Source: Streptomyces sp. SPB162
Lineage (GTDB): Bacteria; Actinomycetota; Actinomycetes; Streptomycetales; Streptomycetaceae
Reading direction: 5' to 3'
DNA length: 64,000 bases
Assembly: GCF_029504575.1 (NCBI RefSeq)
Contig: NZ_JAQFII010000001.1
Location: 2,764,501 to 2,828,500, forward strand
The position numbers and the translations under genes were made by a program. The notes beneath the pieces were generated by a model. That model did no database searches. It was not told the DNA's origin and was given only the letters and a program-made list of their open reading frames with translations. Positions within the stretch are counted from its first letter, which is position 1. Each line of letters starts with the position of its first letter. Below, in pieces: positions 9,489 to 20,926 of this stretch.

Positions 9489-12400
9489 GTGACGGGGTTT
9501 GTGTTTCTGCGCGTCCGCGCGCACCGACTGCTGCTGACAGCGGCCCTGCTCACCGTGGTTCTCACCACCAGCGTGCTGGCCACCCTCGCCGCGTTCACCA
9601 GTGCCATCGGCGATGCCGGACTGCGCCGCACGCTGGAACACCAGTCGGCCGCGCGGACCACCGTCAACGCCCAGCTGACCGTCACGGCCGACACCTGGCG
9701 GACCACCGACTCCGCGATACGCGCGAACCTGGCAACCGCCTACGACGGGCTGACCGCGCGGGTGCGCTCCAGCACCCGTTCCGGGCCGTACGCGCTGCCG
9801 GCCGCGCTGGGCGGCGGCACGTCCGGCACCCGCAAGAGCGCCGACCCGGACCTGACGCTGCTCGCCACGTTCGACCGGGCGCGCGTGACGCTGGTCCAGG
9901 GCGGCTGGCCGACCGCCGTCGACCGCGGCACCGGCGTCGTGCCGGTGGCGGTCCCCGAACCCGTGGCGCGCTCCCTGGGCGTGCGGCCCGGCACCCTGGT
10001 CGATCTGACCAGCCGGCTCGACGCCCCGGTGCTCCACATCCGGGTCACCGGCACCTACCGCCCCACCGACCGCGCCGACCCGTACTGGCAGCTCGACCCG
10101 ATGGGCGGCCACGGCATCAGGACCGGCTCGTTCACCACCTACGGGCCGCTGCTCGCCGATCCGAGCGTCTTCACCGCCGGCCGCCTCACCCCCGCCGAGA
10201 TGTCCTGGCAGAGCACCGCCGACTTCCGGGACCTGGACACCGCCGGGATACCCGGGGTGCGGGACGACGTGCTGCGGAGCATCGACACCCTCTCCAGGAA
10301 CCCGGCGAACGCCGGCATCCAGATCTCCTCCGAGCTGCCCGACCTGCTCACCGGCGTGCAGCGGACCCTGCTGGTGACCCGCTCCACCCTGCTCATCGGC
10401 GCGCTGCAACTACTCATCCTGGCCGGCTTCGCACTGCTGCTCGTCGCCCAGCTGCTGTCCGAGGAGCGGGCCGGCGAGACCGCGCTGCTGCGGGCCCGCG
10501 GCGGCTCGCGCGGCCGCGTCGCCCGGCTGGCCGCCACGGAGTCCCTGCTGCTCGCGGTGCCCGCGGGCCTGGCGGCGCCGCTGCTCGCCGGGCCGGTCAT
10601 CCGGCTGCTGGCCGGGCAGGGCGCGCTGGCCAGGTCCGGCACCGACCTGGGCGGCGCCATCGGCGCCACCGCCTGGTGGGTGGCCGCCGGAACCGCGCTC
10701 GCCTGCGCCTTCGCCGTCATCGTGCCCGCCCTGCGCAGCCCCGGGAGCTACGTCGCGGAGCGCTCGGCACGCGCCAGGCGCGGGGCGCTGCCCGCGGCGG
10801 TGCAGGCCGGGGCCGACCTCGGGCTGCTGCTGCTCGCCGGGATCGCCTACTGGCAGCTGTCGCGCCGCGCCAAAGACAGCGGGGTGCTGAGCGCCGACAC
10901 CGGCGGCAGCCTCGGCGTGGACCCGGTGCTGGTCGCCGCGCCCGCGCTGTGCCTGCTGGCCGGCACCGTCCTGATCCTGCGGCTGCTGCCGCTGGCCGCC
11001 CGGCTCGGCGAGCGCAGGGCTGCGCGGGGCAGCGGGCTGGCGCTCGCCCTCGCGGGCTGGCAGCTCTCCCGGCGGCCGCGGCGCGGCGCCGGAGCCGTCC
11101 TGCTGCTCGTACTGGCCGTCGCCATGGGGATGTTCGCGATCGGACAGGGCGCCAGCTGGGACCGGTCCCAGCGCGACCAGGCCGACTTCACGGTGGGCGC
11201 GGACCTGCGGGTGACCGGCTCCACCACCCCGCCGTTCGGACAGGCGGGGGTGTACGAGCACACCCCCGGCATCGCCACCGCCGCACCGGCCGCACGCGCC
11301 CAGCTGATACTTCCCGAACAGCGCGTGGCCTCCGTCCTCATGATCGACACGGCGAAGGCCGGCGAGGTGATGCGGTTCCGCGACGACCTCGCCGACCGCC
11401 CGCTGACCGAACTGCTCCAGCCGCTGCGGAGCGGCCCGTCCGGCGGGGCGAAGAAGACCGGCGCGGTGCAGGACACCGGCGGTTTCCCGGTCGACGAGAC
11501 CGCCCGGCAGCTGCGCATCACCGCGCGACTCGACTCGGACGGGCAGGGCGGGGTCGTCGACTCCCTCACTGCCGTCCTCAAGGACGGCAACGGCGTCACG
11601 TACCCCTTCCCGCTCGGCGACGTGCCGGCCGACGGGAAACCCCACCTCCTCGTCCTGGACCTCACCGACGCGGCGGGCCGTACGGGCGGGTCGCCCGCCG
11701 GCCCGCTGCGGCTCACCCGCGTCGAAGTGGACTACGCGGCACCCGAGTCCACCGAGAAGCACCGGCTGACCCTCGCACCCGCGATCGTCTCCACGAACGG
11801 CACCGTCCGCCCGTTGACGGCCGCAGCCGGCTCGTCCTGGGCGGCGAAGGCCCAGATGCAGCGGGACGACGCCACGTTCGGCGGCGACCCCGGCCTGCGG
11901 CCGAACGCCGGGACCGTCACCAGCGCCGCCGCGGGCGACGCGCTGACCGTGGAGTACTCCACCGGCGCCCTGGACGTGGCCCTGGGCGACGCCCAGAGCG
12001 CCCACCTCTCCGTACGCGTCGCCGAACCGGCCGCCCCGGCGCTCGCCGGGGTCGCCACCGACGCCTTCCTGCGGACCACCGGGAGCAAGGTGGGCGGCGA
12101 CGTCCGCGTCGAACTGAACGGCGTCGAGACGGCCGTACGCATCACCTCCGTGATCCGCGCCCTGCCCGGCACCACCGCGCCGGCCTCCTCCACGAAGGAC
12201 GGCGGAGCGCTACTGCTGGACCTGCGCGCCGTGAACCTCCTGCTCAACGCGACGGGCGGCCGTGGCATGGAACCCGGCGAGTGGTGGCTTTCGGCCGAGC
12301 CGGGCGCCACCGCGCGGGTCGCCGCCGCGCTGCGCGACCGGGCCGACATCGACTCGCTGCTGGTGCGCGACGAGACCGCGTCGGAGATGCGGGCCGACCC

Positions 12401-12833
12401 GCTCGGTGCCGGGCCGCAGTCGGTGCTGCCGGCCGCTGTGATCGCCGCCGCCGTGCTGGCGGCGGTGGGCTTCGCGGTCAGTTCGGCCGGCGCGATCCGC
12501 GAACGCAGCGGGGAGTTCGCGGTGCTGCGGGCGCTGGGAGCGCCTCGCCGCAAGCTGGCCCGGATGATGGCCGCGGAGCAGGGGCTGCTGGTGCTGCTCG
12601 CCCTGGTGGTCGGGGTGGCGCTGGGCGCGCTGCTGACGCGGCTGGTCGTACCGCTGATCGTGCTGACGGCGCAGGCGTCCCAGCCGGTCCCGACCCTGCT
12701 GGTCACGCTGCCGGTGGGGCCGCTGGCCCAGCTGATCGCCATCGTGCTGGTCGTACCGCTGCTGGTGGTCGTCCTGACGGCGGTCCGGCGCGGCGACCCG
12801 GTGACCGCGCTGCGCAGGCAAGGGGAGGACTGA
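9489..12833 (+). CDS. FtsX/MacB-type ABC transporter permease
   Basis: A 1114-aa membrane protein with an N-terminal helix (about 10-32), a large extracytoplasmic domain, a cluster of seven or so hydrophobic segments (about 300-560), a second large extracytoplasmic domain, and three C-terminal helices (about 980-1105). FtsX blocks are present in each half (ERAGETALLRARG near 325; ERSGEFAVLRALG near 1015). The duplicated architecture is typical of Streptomyces permeases paired with MacB/LolD-like ATPases that move lipids, peptides or regulate the envelope; substrate unknown. It abuts the second permease (1-bp gap) and is co-oriented with the ATPase. Confidence 0.88.
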   Translation: MTGFVFLRVRAHRLLLTAALLTVVLTTSVLATLAAFTSAIGDAGLRRTLEHQSAARTTVNAQLTVTADTWRTTDSAIRANLATAYDGLTARVRSSTRSGPYALPAALGGGTSGTRKSADPDLTLLATFDRARVTLVQGGWPTAVDRGTGVVPVAVPEPVARSLGVRPGTLVDLTSRLDAPVLHIRVTGTYRPTDRADPYWQLDPMGGHGIRTGSFTTYGPLLADPSVFTAGRLTPAEMSWQSTADFRDLDTAGIPGVRDDVLRSIDTLSRNPANAGIQISSELPDLLTGVQRTLLVTRSTLLIGALQLLILAGFALLLVAQLLSEERAGETALLRARGGSRGRVARLAATESLLLAVPAGLAAPLLAGPVIRLLAGQGALARSGTDLGGAIGATAWWVAAGTALACAFAVIVPALRSPGSYVAERSARARRGALPAAVQAGADLGLLLLAGIAYWQLSRRAKDSGVLSADTGGSLGVDPVLVAAPALCLLAGTVLILRLLPLAARLGERRAARGSGLALALAGWQLSRRPRRGAGAVLLLVLAVAMGMFAIGQGASWDRSQRDQADFTVGADLRVTGSTTPPFGQAGVYEHTPGIATAAPAARAQLILPEQRVASVLMIDTAKAGEVMRFRDDLADRPLTELLQPLRSGPSGGAKKTGAVQDTGGFPVDETARQLRITARLDSDGQGGVVDSLTAVLKDGNGVTYPFPLGDVPADGKPHLLVLDLTDAAGRTGGSPAGPLRLTRVEVDYAAPESTEKHRLTLAPAIVSTNGTVRPLTAAAGSSWAAKAQMQRDDATFGGDPGLRPNAGTVTSAAAGDALTVEYSTGALDVALGDAQSAHLSVRVAEPAAPALAGVATDAFLRTTGSKVGGDVRVELNGVETAVRITSVIRALPGTTAPASSTKDGGALLLDLRAVNLLLNATGGRGMEPGEWWLSAEPGATARVAAALRDRADIDSLLVRDETASEMRADPLGAGPQSVLPAAVIAAAVLAAVGFAVSSAGAIRERSGEFAVLRALGAPRRKLARMMAAEQGLLVLLALVVGVALGALLTRLVVPLIVLTAQASQPVPTLLVTLPVGPLAQLIAIVLVVPLLVVVLTAVRRGDPVTALRRQGED

Positions 12834-12834
12834 C

Positions 12835-15662
12835 ATGACGAACGGGACCGAAGGCCTGCCCGGCGCTACGGAACGGGACGGCGACGGAACCGGGCGCGCT
12901 CACCGGATCGCCGCCCTCCCTTGGGTGCGGGTCCGGCTGCGCGCCGCTCCGGCCGCCGCCCTCGCGATGGCGCTGCTTGTCCTGGTCACCGCCTTCCTGG
13001 CGGCCGCACTGCCGCGCGCGGTCGACCGCTACGAGGTCAAGGCGCTGCGCGGTTCCCTCGCCGACGCCAAGCTGCGCGACCGCAGCCTCACCCTCAGCGA
13101 ATCCTCGTCGGGTCCCGACACCGAGGGCGCGGCCGGATCCTCGCGGTTCGCACCGGAGTGGATCGCCGGCGTCGAGGCGGAGTTCCAGAAGCTCGTACGG
13201 CCGCCCCTGCGGCTGCTGCCTGGCCAGTCCGTCTTCGGCGTCAGGACCGGCAGCGACTCCGCGGCGCTGGATCCCGCGCTGCCCCGGCCGACCAAGGCGC
13301 TGCACCCGAAGGCCGACCTCGTCGCCCAGCAGGGTCTGGAGCAGCACTCCCGGCTGGTGGCCGGCAGCATGCCGCGCGGCCCCGCTCCCACCGACGCGTC
13401 GGGCGGGTCGAACCGTGTCGACGCGGCCGTCACGGAGCAGACCGCCAAGGTGATGGGCCTGCGCCCCGGCTCCGAGATCCACCTCAGCACCCTGCGCACG
13501 ACGTTCGTAGTCCACGTGACCGGGGTCGTCTCGCCCACCGAACCGGGCGGCGCGTACTGGAACGAGGACCCGGACGTCCTCACCCCCCAGTTGACGTCGC
13601 CCCCGCCGGCCCCGGCGACCTCCCCACGTTCTACTGGCACTTCACCGTGCTGATCGCGCCCGAGGCGGCACCCACCCTGCTCAGTCTGGGCAAGGGCGCG
13701 TCCTTCTACTGGCACCACCCCGTCGACGCCGGCCGGCTCACCCCCCAGGACGTCGCCCCGCTCCAGACACGGCTGGCCTCGCTCGACAGCGGTCCGGACG
13801 CCACCACGCTGCAGACGGGCACCGGGAGTTACATCCGCGCCACCACCGGACTCGGCCGGGTGCTCACCTCCTTCGAACGCGACCGAACGGCGACGCTGCC
13901 GCTGGTCCTGGTCGCCGCGATCGGTGTCGGCGCCACCGCGTTCGCCGTCCTGCTCATGGCCGGCGGCCTCGCGGCCGAGCGGCGGCGGAACGAACTCGCC
14001 CTGCTGCGTTCGCGTGGCGGCTCGATGCGCGGCATGTTCGGACGCCTGCTCGGCGAGACGACGGCGGCCGCCGTGCCGGCCTCGATCACCGGCATCGTGC
14101 TCGCGCTCGTCCTGCTGCCGGCCGACCGCTACCTGCTGTCCGTACTGCTCGGCTCCGCCGTGGCCGTGACGGCCTCGCTCGCCCTGCCGCTGCGGGCCGT
14201 CGCCGCCCACCGCCGACCGCGCCCGGCCGCACGCGAGGACATGGCCGCGGCCCGGCCCTCCCGGCGCCGTACGGTGGTCGAGCTCACGATCACCGTGCTG
14301 GTGGCCGGCGCGGTGGCCGCCCTGCGGCGGCGGGGCACCGTCAGCGGCGCCGACCCGTTCCTGGCGGCCGCGCCCGTCCTCGTCGCCATCGCCGCCGCCA
14401 TCCTCCTGCTGCGCCTGTACCCGCTGCCACTGCGGCTGCTCGCCCGGCCCGCGGCCCGGCTCACCGGCGCCGTCACCCACCTCGGCCTCGCCCGCGCCGG
14501 CCGCTCCCCCGCCAGTGCCCAACTGCCGCTGCTCGCCCTGCTGATGTCCCTCACCGTCGCCTCGTTCGGCGGCGCGGTACTCGCCGGGGTCGCGGACGGC
14601 CGTGACGAGGCGGCCCGCGCGGCGATCGGCGCGGACGCCAGGATCGACGCCAACTTCGTGCTGCCGGAGAAGCTCGCGGCCACCATCCGGAAGGTGCCCG
14701 GCGTCGCCGGGACCCTCGGCGTCCGGGTCGAACCCACCGCTTCCACCGCCGGCTTCGGGATGCCGTACAGCCTGCTCAGCGTCGACCCGGTCGCGTACGC
14801 CGCGCTGACCCGTTCCAGCGGGCTCCCCGCCTTTCCCGCCGACGCGCTCCTGCACGACGACGGCACCGGCCCGATGCCCGCCGTCGTCTCCCGGAACCTC
14901 GCCGCGAAGCTCGCGGGCGGGACCACCTCGGTGCAGCCCGCCATCGGAACGACCGAGATCAGGGCAGCGGCGGTACTGGACCTCACCGCGGCCGCGCCCA
15001 ACACCGACTTCGTGATCGTCTCGTCCGCGCAACTCGTCAAGCGGCACCCGGACATGAACCTCCGGCAGTTCACCGGGCCCACGGTGCTGATGGTCACGGC
15101 GGACGGCCCGATCGACGGCAAGGCGCTGCGCGCCGCCACCGCCGCGACCGGCGGCGACCTGTTCGTGTCCCTGCTGAGTGAGGAGCGCGGCACGCTCTCC
15201 GACTCGGCGCTGCAGTCCGGGGCGCGCGGCATCTACCTCGCCGCGGTCGCGGGCGGCGCCGGCTACAGCGCGCTCGCGCTGCTGCTGTCCCTGCTCCAGG
15301 CCGCCCCCCAGCGTGCCGCGCTGCTCGCCCGGATGCGCATGATGGGGATGGGCCGGCGCGACGGGCGACGGCTGGTGTTCCTGGAGATGCTGCCGCAGGC
15401 GCTGCTGGCGGCGGTCGGCGGCGTGCTCGTCGGCCTCGCCGTGATACCGCTGCTCGGACCCGGCGTGGACATCACCGCGCTCGCGTTCGGCAGCGACCCG
15501 GGCACGACCGTTCCGGCCGGCCTCGGGCTGCGGGTCGACCCGCTCTCGCTGGCCCTGCCGTCCGCCGGGCTGCTGGCCCTGGCCTACGTGGTACTGCTGG
15601 CCCAGGTGTGGGTGACGGGACGGCGCCGTGAGAGTACGCACCTCAGAGTAGGAGACCGCTGA
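12835..15662 (+). pseudogene. Second FtsX-type ABC permease, frameshifted
   Basis: The protein reads in one frame from the ATG at 12835 to about 13600 (ending ...NEDPDVLTPQLTS) and continues in another frame from about 13600 (GDLPTFYWHF) to 15662. Joining them gives about 940 residues with an N-terminal helix, FtsX helices around ERRRNELALLRSRGG, and C-terminal helices. The shift fits one missing base within a C/G-rich stretch at about 13585-13618. The last codon overlaps the ATPase start, so the operon layout is intact. It may be a real pseudogene or an assembly indel; the 2-kb downstream frame is fully open and conserved in style. Confidence 0.85.
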
Positions 15663-16648
15663 TGACCGACACCACCGCGGGCGGCGCCACGATCACCCTG
15701 GCCGATCTGGAGCAACGGGCGGCCGCCCGCCGGGAGCAGGCCGCCTATGGCCAGAACGCGCTCATCACCTGCGACCGGCTGGTACGGATCTTCACGGCCG
15801 ACGGCGTCGAGGTCCAGGCACTGCAGGGCCTGGACCTGCTGGTCGCCCAAGGCGAGCTGATGGCCCTGGTCGGCGCGTCGGGCAGCGGCAAGTCCACCCT
15901 GCTCAACATCCTCGCCGGACTCGACGTCCCGACCGCGGGCGCGGCCTCCGTCGGCGGCTACGACCTACTGGACATGGACGCCAAGTCCCGGCTGCGCTAC
16001 CGCCGGGAGGTCGTCGGCTTCGTGTGGCAGCAGACCGCGCGCAACCTGCTGCCGTACCTGACGGCGGCCCAGAACGTCGTGCTGCCGATGCAGTTGTCCG
16101 GCCGCGACGGATTCCGTGCCAAGCGGCTGCACGCCGCCCGCGCCACGGAACTGCTCACCATGCTCGGCGTCGGCTACTGCCACGACCGGCACCCCCACCA
16201 GATGTCCGGCGGCGAGCAGCAGCGCACGGCCATCGCCGTGGCGCTCGCCAACTCCCCGTCCCTGGTGCTGGCCGACGAGCCCACCGGCGAGCTGGACTCG
16301 GCCACCGGCGAGCAGGTCTTCGCCGCGTTCAGGACCGCCAACGAGGAGCTCGGCACGACCGTCGTCGTCGTCACCCACGACCACGCGGTGGCCGACGCCG
16401 TACGGCGCACGGTCGCGATCAGAGACGGGCGTACGGCCTCCGAGGTGCTGCGCCACACCGAGATCGACGAACACGGGCAGGAGTCGGTCGTCGCCCGCGA
16501 GTACGCCACCGTCGACCGCGCCGGACGGCTGCAGCTCCCGCGCGACTACACGGCGGCGCTCTCCATCGAGAACCGGGTGCTGCTGGAACTGGAGTCCGAC
16601 CACATCGGCGTGTGGCCGGACCGGGCGGCGGCGCCGGAGGAGGACTGA
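15662..16648 (+). CDS. ABC transporter ATP-binding protein (MacB/LolD type)
   Basis: A 328-aa ATPase with Walker A GASGSGKST (about residue 70), Q-loop WQQT, signature MSGGEQQRTAIA, Walker B LVLADEPTGELD and switch His in VVVTHDH. The C-terminal 80 residues are an extension beyond the usual 230-aa domain. It energises the two FtsX-like permeases upstream. Its ATG overlaps the upstream stop by one base (TGATG), a strong sign of translational coupling. Confidence 0.93.
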   Translation: MTDTTAGGATITLADLEQRAAARREQAAYGQNALITCDRLVRIFTADGVEVQALQGLDLLVAQGELMALVGASGSGKSTLLNILAGLDVPTAGAASVGGYDLLDMDAKSRLRYRREVVGFVWQQTARNLLPYLTAAQNVVLPMQLSGRDGFRAKRLHAARATELLTMLGVGYCHDRHPHQMSGGEQQRTAIAVALANSPSLVLADEPTGELDSATGEQVFAAFRTANEELGTTVVVVTHDHAVADAVRRTVAIRDGRTASEVLRHTEIDEHGQESVVAREYATVDRAGRLQLPRDYTAALSIENRVLLELESDHIGVWPDRAAAPEED

Positions 16649-16661
16649 ACCGAAGGCCGCG

Positions 16662-16775
16662 GGCGTGACGGTCAGGCCGGCAGGAAAGTCAGGCCCGCGT
16701 GACCCTCACGTCTGCGTGACCCTCAGGCCGGCGTGACCCCCACGTCCGCGTGACCCTCAGGCCGGCGTGACGGTC
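16662..16775 (+). repeat. Degenerate tandem repeat between convergent genes
   Basis: About three to four copies of a roughly 33-bp unit built on GCGTGACCCTCAGGCC alternating with variants such as GCGTGACCCCCACGTC. It lies between the ATPase stop and the convergent hypothetical gene, and runs about 18 bp into that gene's 3' end. No hairpin-plus-T terminator is evident. Probably slipped-strand expansion. Confidence 0.7.
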
Positions 16776-17443
16776 AGGCCGGAGCCGAGGGCGGTGCGCC
16801 GTACGGCGACCGACCCGTAGGGCGTGCGCAGCCGCAGCCAGGCCCCCGCCGTCAGCAGCGGGAACGGTTCGGTGCCGGCGCCCCGCAGAAACCCCAGCGC
16901 CTGTGCCGCGTGCACGGCCCGCATCGGCAGCACCGTGTCCCCGACCGGCCGGGACCAGACTTCCTCGGCGAGCGCGTCCAGCTCCGCCCGCGTCCGCCGC
17001 TCCGGCACCAGCACCTCGGTGCGGGAGCGGAACTCCCCCACCAGCTGTCGCGCGGCGGCCCGTACGTCCTCCGGCGCGAACTCCGCGACCCGCTGCCAGC
17101 CACCGCGCGGCGGCAGCAGCCCGGCCCACGCGGGGCCGGTCACGGACGGCGGGACCACGACGGCGTCGCCGCCCGTGCCGGTGCCCGCCCCAGTGCCGGA
17201 ACGCTCCTCGATGCCCTCCAGCAGCTGCCCCGCCGAGACGGTGGCGTCGAGGTCCGGCGACTCGCGGAGCGGGGCGGTACGGACGGCGAGCACCCCGCCG
17301 AAGGGCGGCTGGCCGAACACCGCCAGCACCCCCTCCGCGGAGCGCAGCCGCACCACGGCGGCCTTGTCCCAGCGGACCAGCCGGCCCAGGAAGGCGGCGA
17401 GGCCCGCCGCCTCCCCGGCACCGGCGATGAGCAGTCGCGTCAT
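16757..17443 (-). CDS. Conserved-type hypothetical protein of the ettA operon
   Basis: A 228-aa soluble protein with no recognised domain. It begins TRLLIAGAGEAAGLAAFLGRL and has Gly/Ala-rich and Arg/Glu-rich parts and an internal Gly/Thr-rich stretch (about 90-100). The ATG at 17443 overlaps the thioesterase stop by four bases (ATGA), so it is the third gene of a translationally coupled set. Its 3' end lies in the tandem repeat at 16662-16775, and this may have changed the C-terminus. Function unknown. Confidence 0.75.
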   Translation of the reverse strand: MTRLLIAGAGEAAGLAAFLGRLVRWDKAAVVRLRSAEGVLAVFGQPPFGGVLAVRTAPLRESPDLDATVSAGQLLEGIEERSGTGAGTGTGGDAVVVPPSVTGPAWAGLLPPRGGWQRVAEFAPEDVRAAARQLVGEFRSRTEVLVPERRTRAELDALAEEVWSRPVGDTVLPMRAVHAAQALGFLRGAGTEPFPLLTAGAWLRLRTPYGSVAVRRTALGSGLTVTPA

Positions 17444-17891
17444 GCGGCGACGGCCTCTTCCGCCGCGGCTTCCGCCTTCTTCTGCGGTTCGTCGCGGTAC
17501 TCCTCCAGGAAGGACCGTTCCTCCGCGGTGATCCGCCGCGGCCGCCCTTCCGCCAGGTTGTACGGGACCACGACCGTGGAGGCCCGCACGTACACGGTCT
17601 CCTCGTCCTTGATCTCGTACGCGACGGTCATCGAGGCCGCGCTGATCTTCGTCACCCACGACTCGATGGTCACCGGGGCGTGCCGGTGGACCAGCGGTCG
17701 CAGGTAGTCGATCTCGTGCCGGGCCACGACGGACCCGCCCGTGAACGACGCGCTGCCCTCGCCCGGCGCCAGCCGGAACATGAAGTCGATCCGCGCCTCT
17801 TCCAGGTACCGCAGGAAGACCACGTTGTTGACGTGCCCGAAGGCGTCCATGTCCGACCAGCGCAGCGGGCAGCTGTAGATGTGCCGGGCCA

Positions 17892-17892
<1 letters not shown>
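17440..17892 (-). CDS. Hotdog-fold acyl-CoA thioesterase
   Basis: A 150-aa 4HBT-family thioesterase. The catalytic block SDMDAFGHVNNVVFLRYLEEAR is at residues about 11-32, with the conserved Asp and HVNN. These enzymes hydrolyse acyl-CoA in the cytoplasm; chain specificity cannot be read from sequence. The ATG overlaps the ettA stop by one base and its own stop overlaps the next start, so it is probably made from an ettA-led transcript. The same ettA-thioesterase pairing is known in mycobacteria. Confidence 0.9.
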
Positions 17893-19556
<1,664 letters not shown>

Positions 19557-19598
19557 GAGAAACCGTCCGGCAATCGATGTGTGGGCAGATACACCCCA

Positions 19599-19640
19599 TC
19601 TTGCCGCACGTCCACCCCACGGGGCGAACGGGTAGGTCAG
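19599..19640 (+). repeat. 42-bp direct repeat, left copy (candidate attL)
   Basis: Perfect match to 22466-22507. It contains an imperfect palindrome CCCCACGGGG near the middle. It lies 43 bp upstream of the ettA start codon, on the 5' side of that gene. Confidence 0.9.
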
Positions 19641-19784
19641 GGCCTCGCCACCTGCGCCTTAGCCGCGACGGGGCGACCGGTCCCTGTCGTCCCTAGTCGT
19701 CATCCGTCGTCCCCGAGCTCCCTCGGACGGCCCACAGACGGCCCGGGAGGGGCCTGCGGGAGCCACTTCCGATAGCAGGCCAGG

Positions 19785-19800
19785 CCGCTAACGTTAGCGG
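19785..19800. promoter_or_regulatory. Perfect 16-bp palindrome
   Basis: CCGCTAACGTTAGCGG is perfectly self-complementary. Nearby AATAGCGGCC and GCCGCTATCG repeat the half-site. Looks like an operator for a dimeric repressor, but no regulator gene is present in the element. Confidence 0.55.
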
Positions 19801-19967
19801 CTGCAATAGCGGCCCAAACGGCTCCTGAGCAGGCCACTAGCAGATGGCAGCCCCACCACCCCGAACCGGCTCAGACGCCCTCTGAGGGTCTTCGACGCCT
19901 CCCCAGCCGCTATCGCCCTCCCCCGCCGGCCGAACATGCCGCGGCCGGTTTCCGAGCAAGGGCAAGC

Positions 19968-19994
19968 AGGACCGCCCTCCGGGCGGGCGGTCCT
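19968..19994 (+). terminator. Hairpin, intrinsic-terminator-like
   Basis: Stem AGGACCGCCC paired with GGGCGGTCCT, 7-nt loop, followed by TT and a pyrimidine-rich stretch. No gene clearly ends here; it may terminate a lost gene of the element or insulate ettA. Confidence 0.5.
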
Positions 19995-20471
19995 TTCTAC
20001 TCGCCTGCACACCCCAATACGGCCGTCGAACGCGACTGCGGGGGCGTTTCGGAGCGGGGAGGCGCCGGGGAGGCGCCGGGGAGGCAGGGAGTTCTCCCTG
20101 AGTGCCTCCCCGGCCTGCCTCCCCCGGGCTGAACTGCGGAAAGTGCCGTTCAGGGAGGCAGGGAGGCACGGCTCCGGACAGTCTGAAACACCCCCGAAAA
20201 CGGGTTGTCGACCCTGCCACCTGCCTCCCTCCCCGGCACCCGTCGCGAGAAGCGCGGGCCAGAGAGCGTTTCAGCGGGGGGTTGGATGGGCCCTGTGTGA
20301 CGGCTCTTAAGCGGGGGACACGGAGTGGCCGGGCAGCTCGCCCCCTGAAAAGCCGTCTGCGCCGAGCGCTCTGCCAGCCGATCCCTGCTAGCCGTCCTAG
20401 AGATTTAAGGGGAGACAGTGTCCGTAGCGTCCAGAACACTGTTCGCCCACCTTCTGACCTGCGGAGATCCT

Positions 20472-20531
20472 GCGGACGCTAAACAATTTGTATAGCGTCC
20501 GCCAGCGTCCGCAGTGTCCGCAGTGTCCGCA
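20472..20531 (+). repeat. Iteron-like 9-bp repeats with inverted half
   Basis: GCGGACGCTA (20472-20481) is inverted as TAGCGTCCGC (20493-20502) around an AT-rich 11-nt spacer, followed head-to-tail by GCGTCCGCA, GTGTCCGCA and GTGTCCGCA to 20531. Further copies are near 20418 and, inverted, at about 20591. Clustered repeats beside an AT-rich spacer resemble a replication origin or a repressor-controlled promoter. Confidence 0.6.
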
Positions 20532-20628
20532 AGATCCAGACCCCTTAAGAGCATCACCCCAGCTCACAGGCATCCAGGGCGGGAGAGACTGCGGACGCTT
20601 CGAACACCAAGCGAGTAGCGCAGCGGTC

Positions 20629-20699
20629 GGCCAACAGCGCGCGCATGCAAGAAGAGCACGCCCCGGGGGTGCTCTTCTTGCATGTGCGCGCTGTTGGCC
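20629..20699. terminator. Very long hairpin (31-bp stem)
   Basis: Arms 20629-20659 and 20669-20699 pair over 31 bp with one mismatch around a 9-nt GC loop. It would form a strong stem in RNA on either strand. There is no T-run, so terminator activity is inference; it could also be a cruciform or an RNA structural element. Confidence 0.6.
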
Positions 20700-20709
20700 A
20701 GCGCACGGC

Positions 20710-20746
20710 GAAGAGACCACCCCGTCCGGCGCGAGTTGGTCTCTTC
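20710..20746. terminator. Second hairpin next to the long stem
   Basis: GAAGAGACCA (20710-20719) pairs perfectly with TGGTCTCTTC (20737-20746) over a 17-nt loop. Together with the preceding stem it separates the repeat region from the two genes downstream. Confidence 0.5.
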
Positions 20747-20926
20747 AGCCCGACTCGCCGCCCCTAGACGATTAGGTCAGAAGGAGGCATCCACCGCCGA
20801 CCCCGCGTGGGATCAGGCGGACGGCCGGCCCAGTCCGCACACTGCCGAGAGGGCCTACTTCAACACGGTCCCGCCCCTGACTGCTCCCCGCCTCGCTACG
20901 GCGAGCGGGTGGCCTTGGAGGAAAGC

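Noticed and set aside
20102..20482. Open frame of 126 codons inside the insert
   Set aside because: No ribosome site, Arg/Pro-rich low-complexity product, and it runs through the iteron and hairpin region.
20472..20531. Repeats as a CRISPR array
   Set aside because: Units are 9 bp without spacers of constant length and no cas gene is present.
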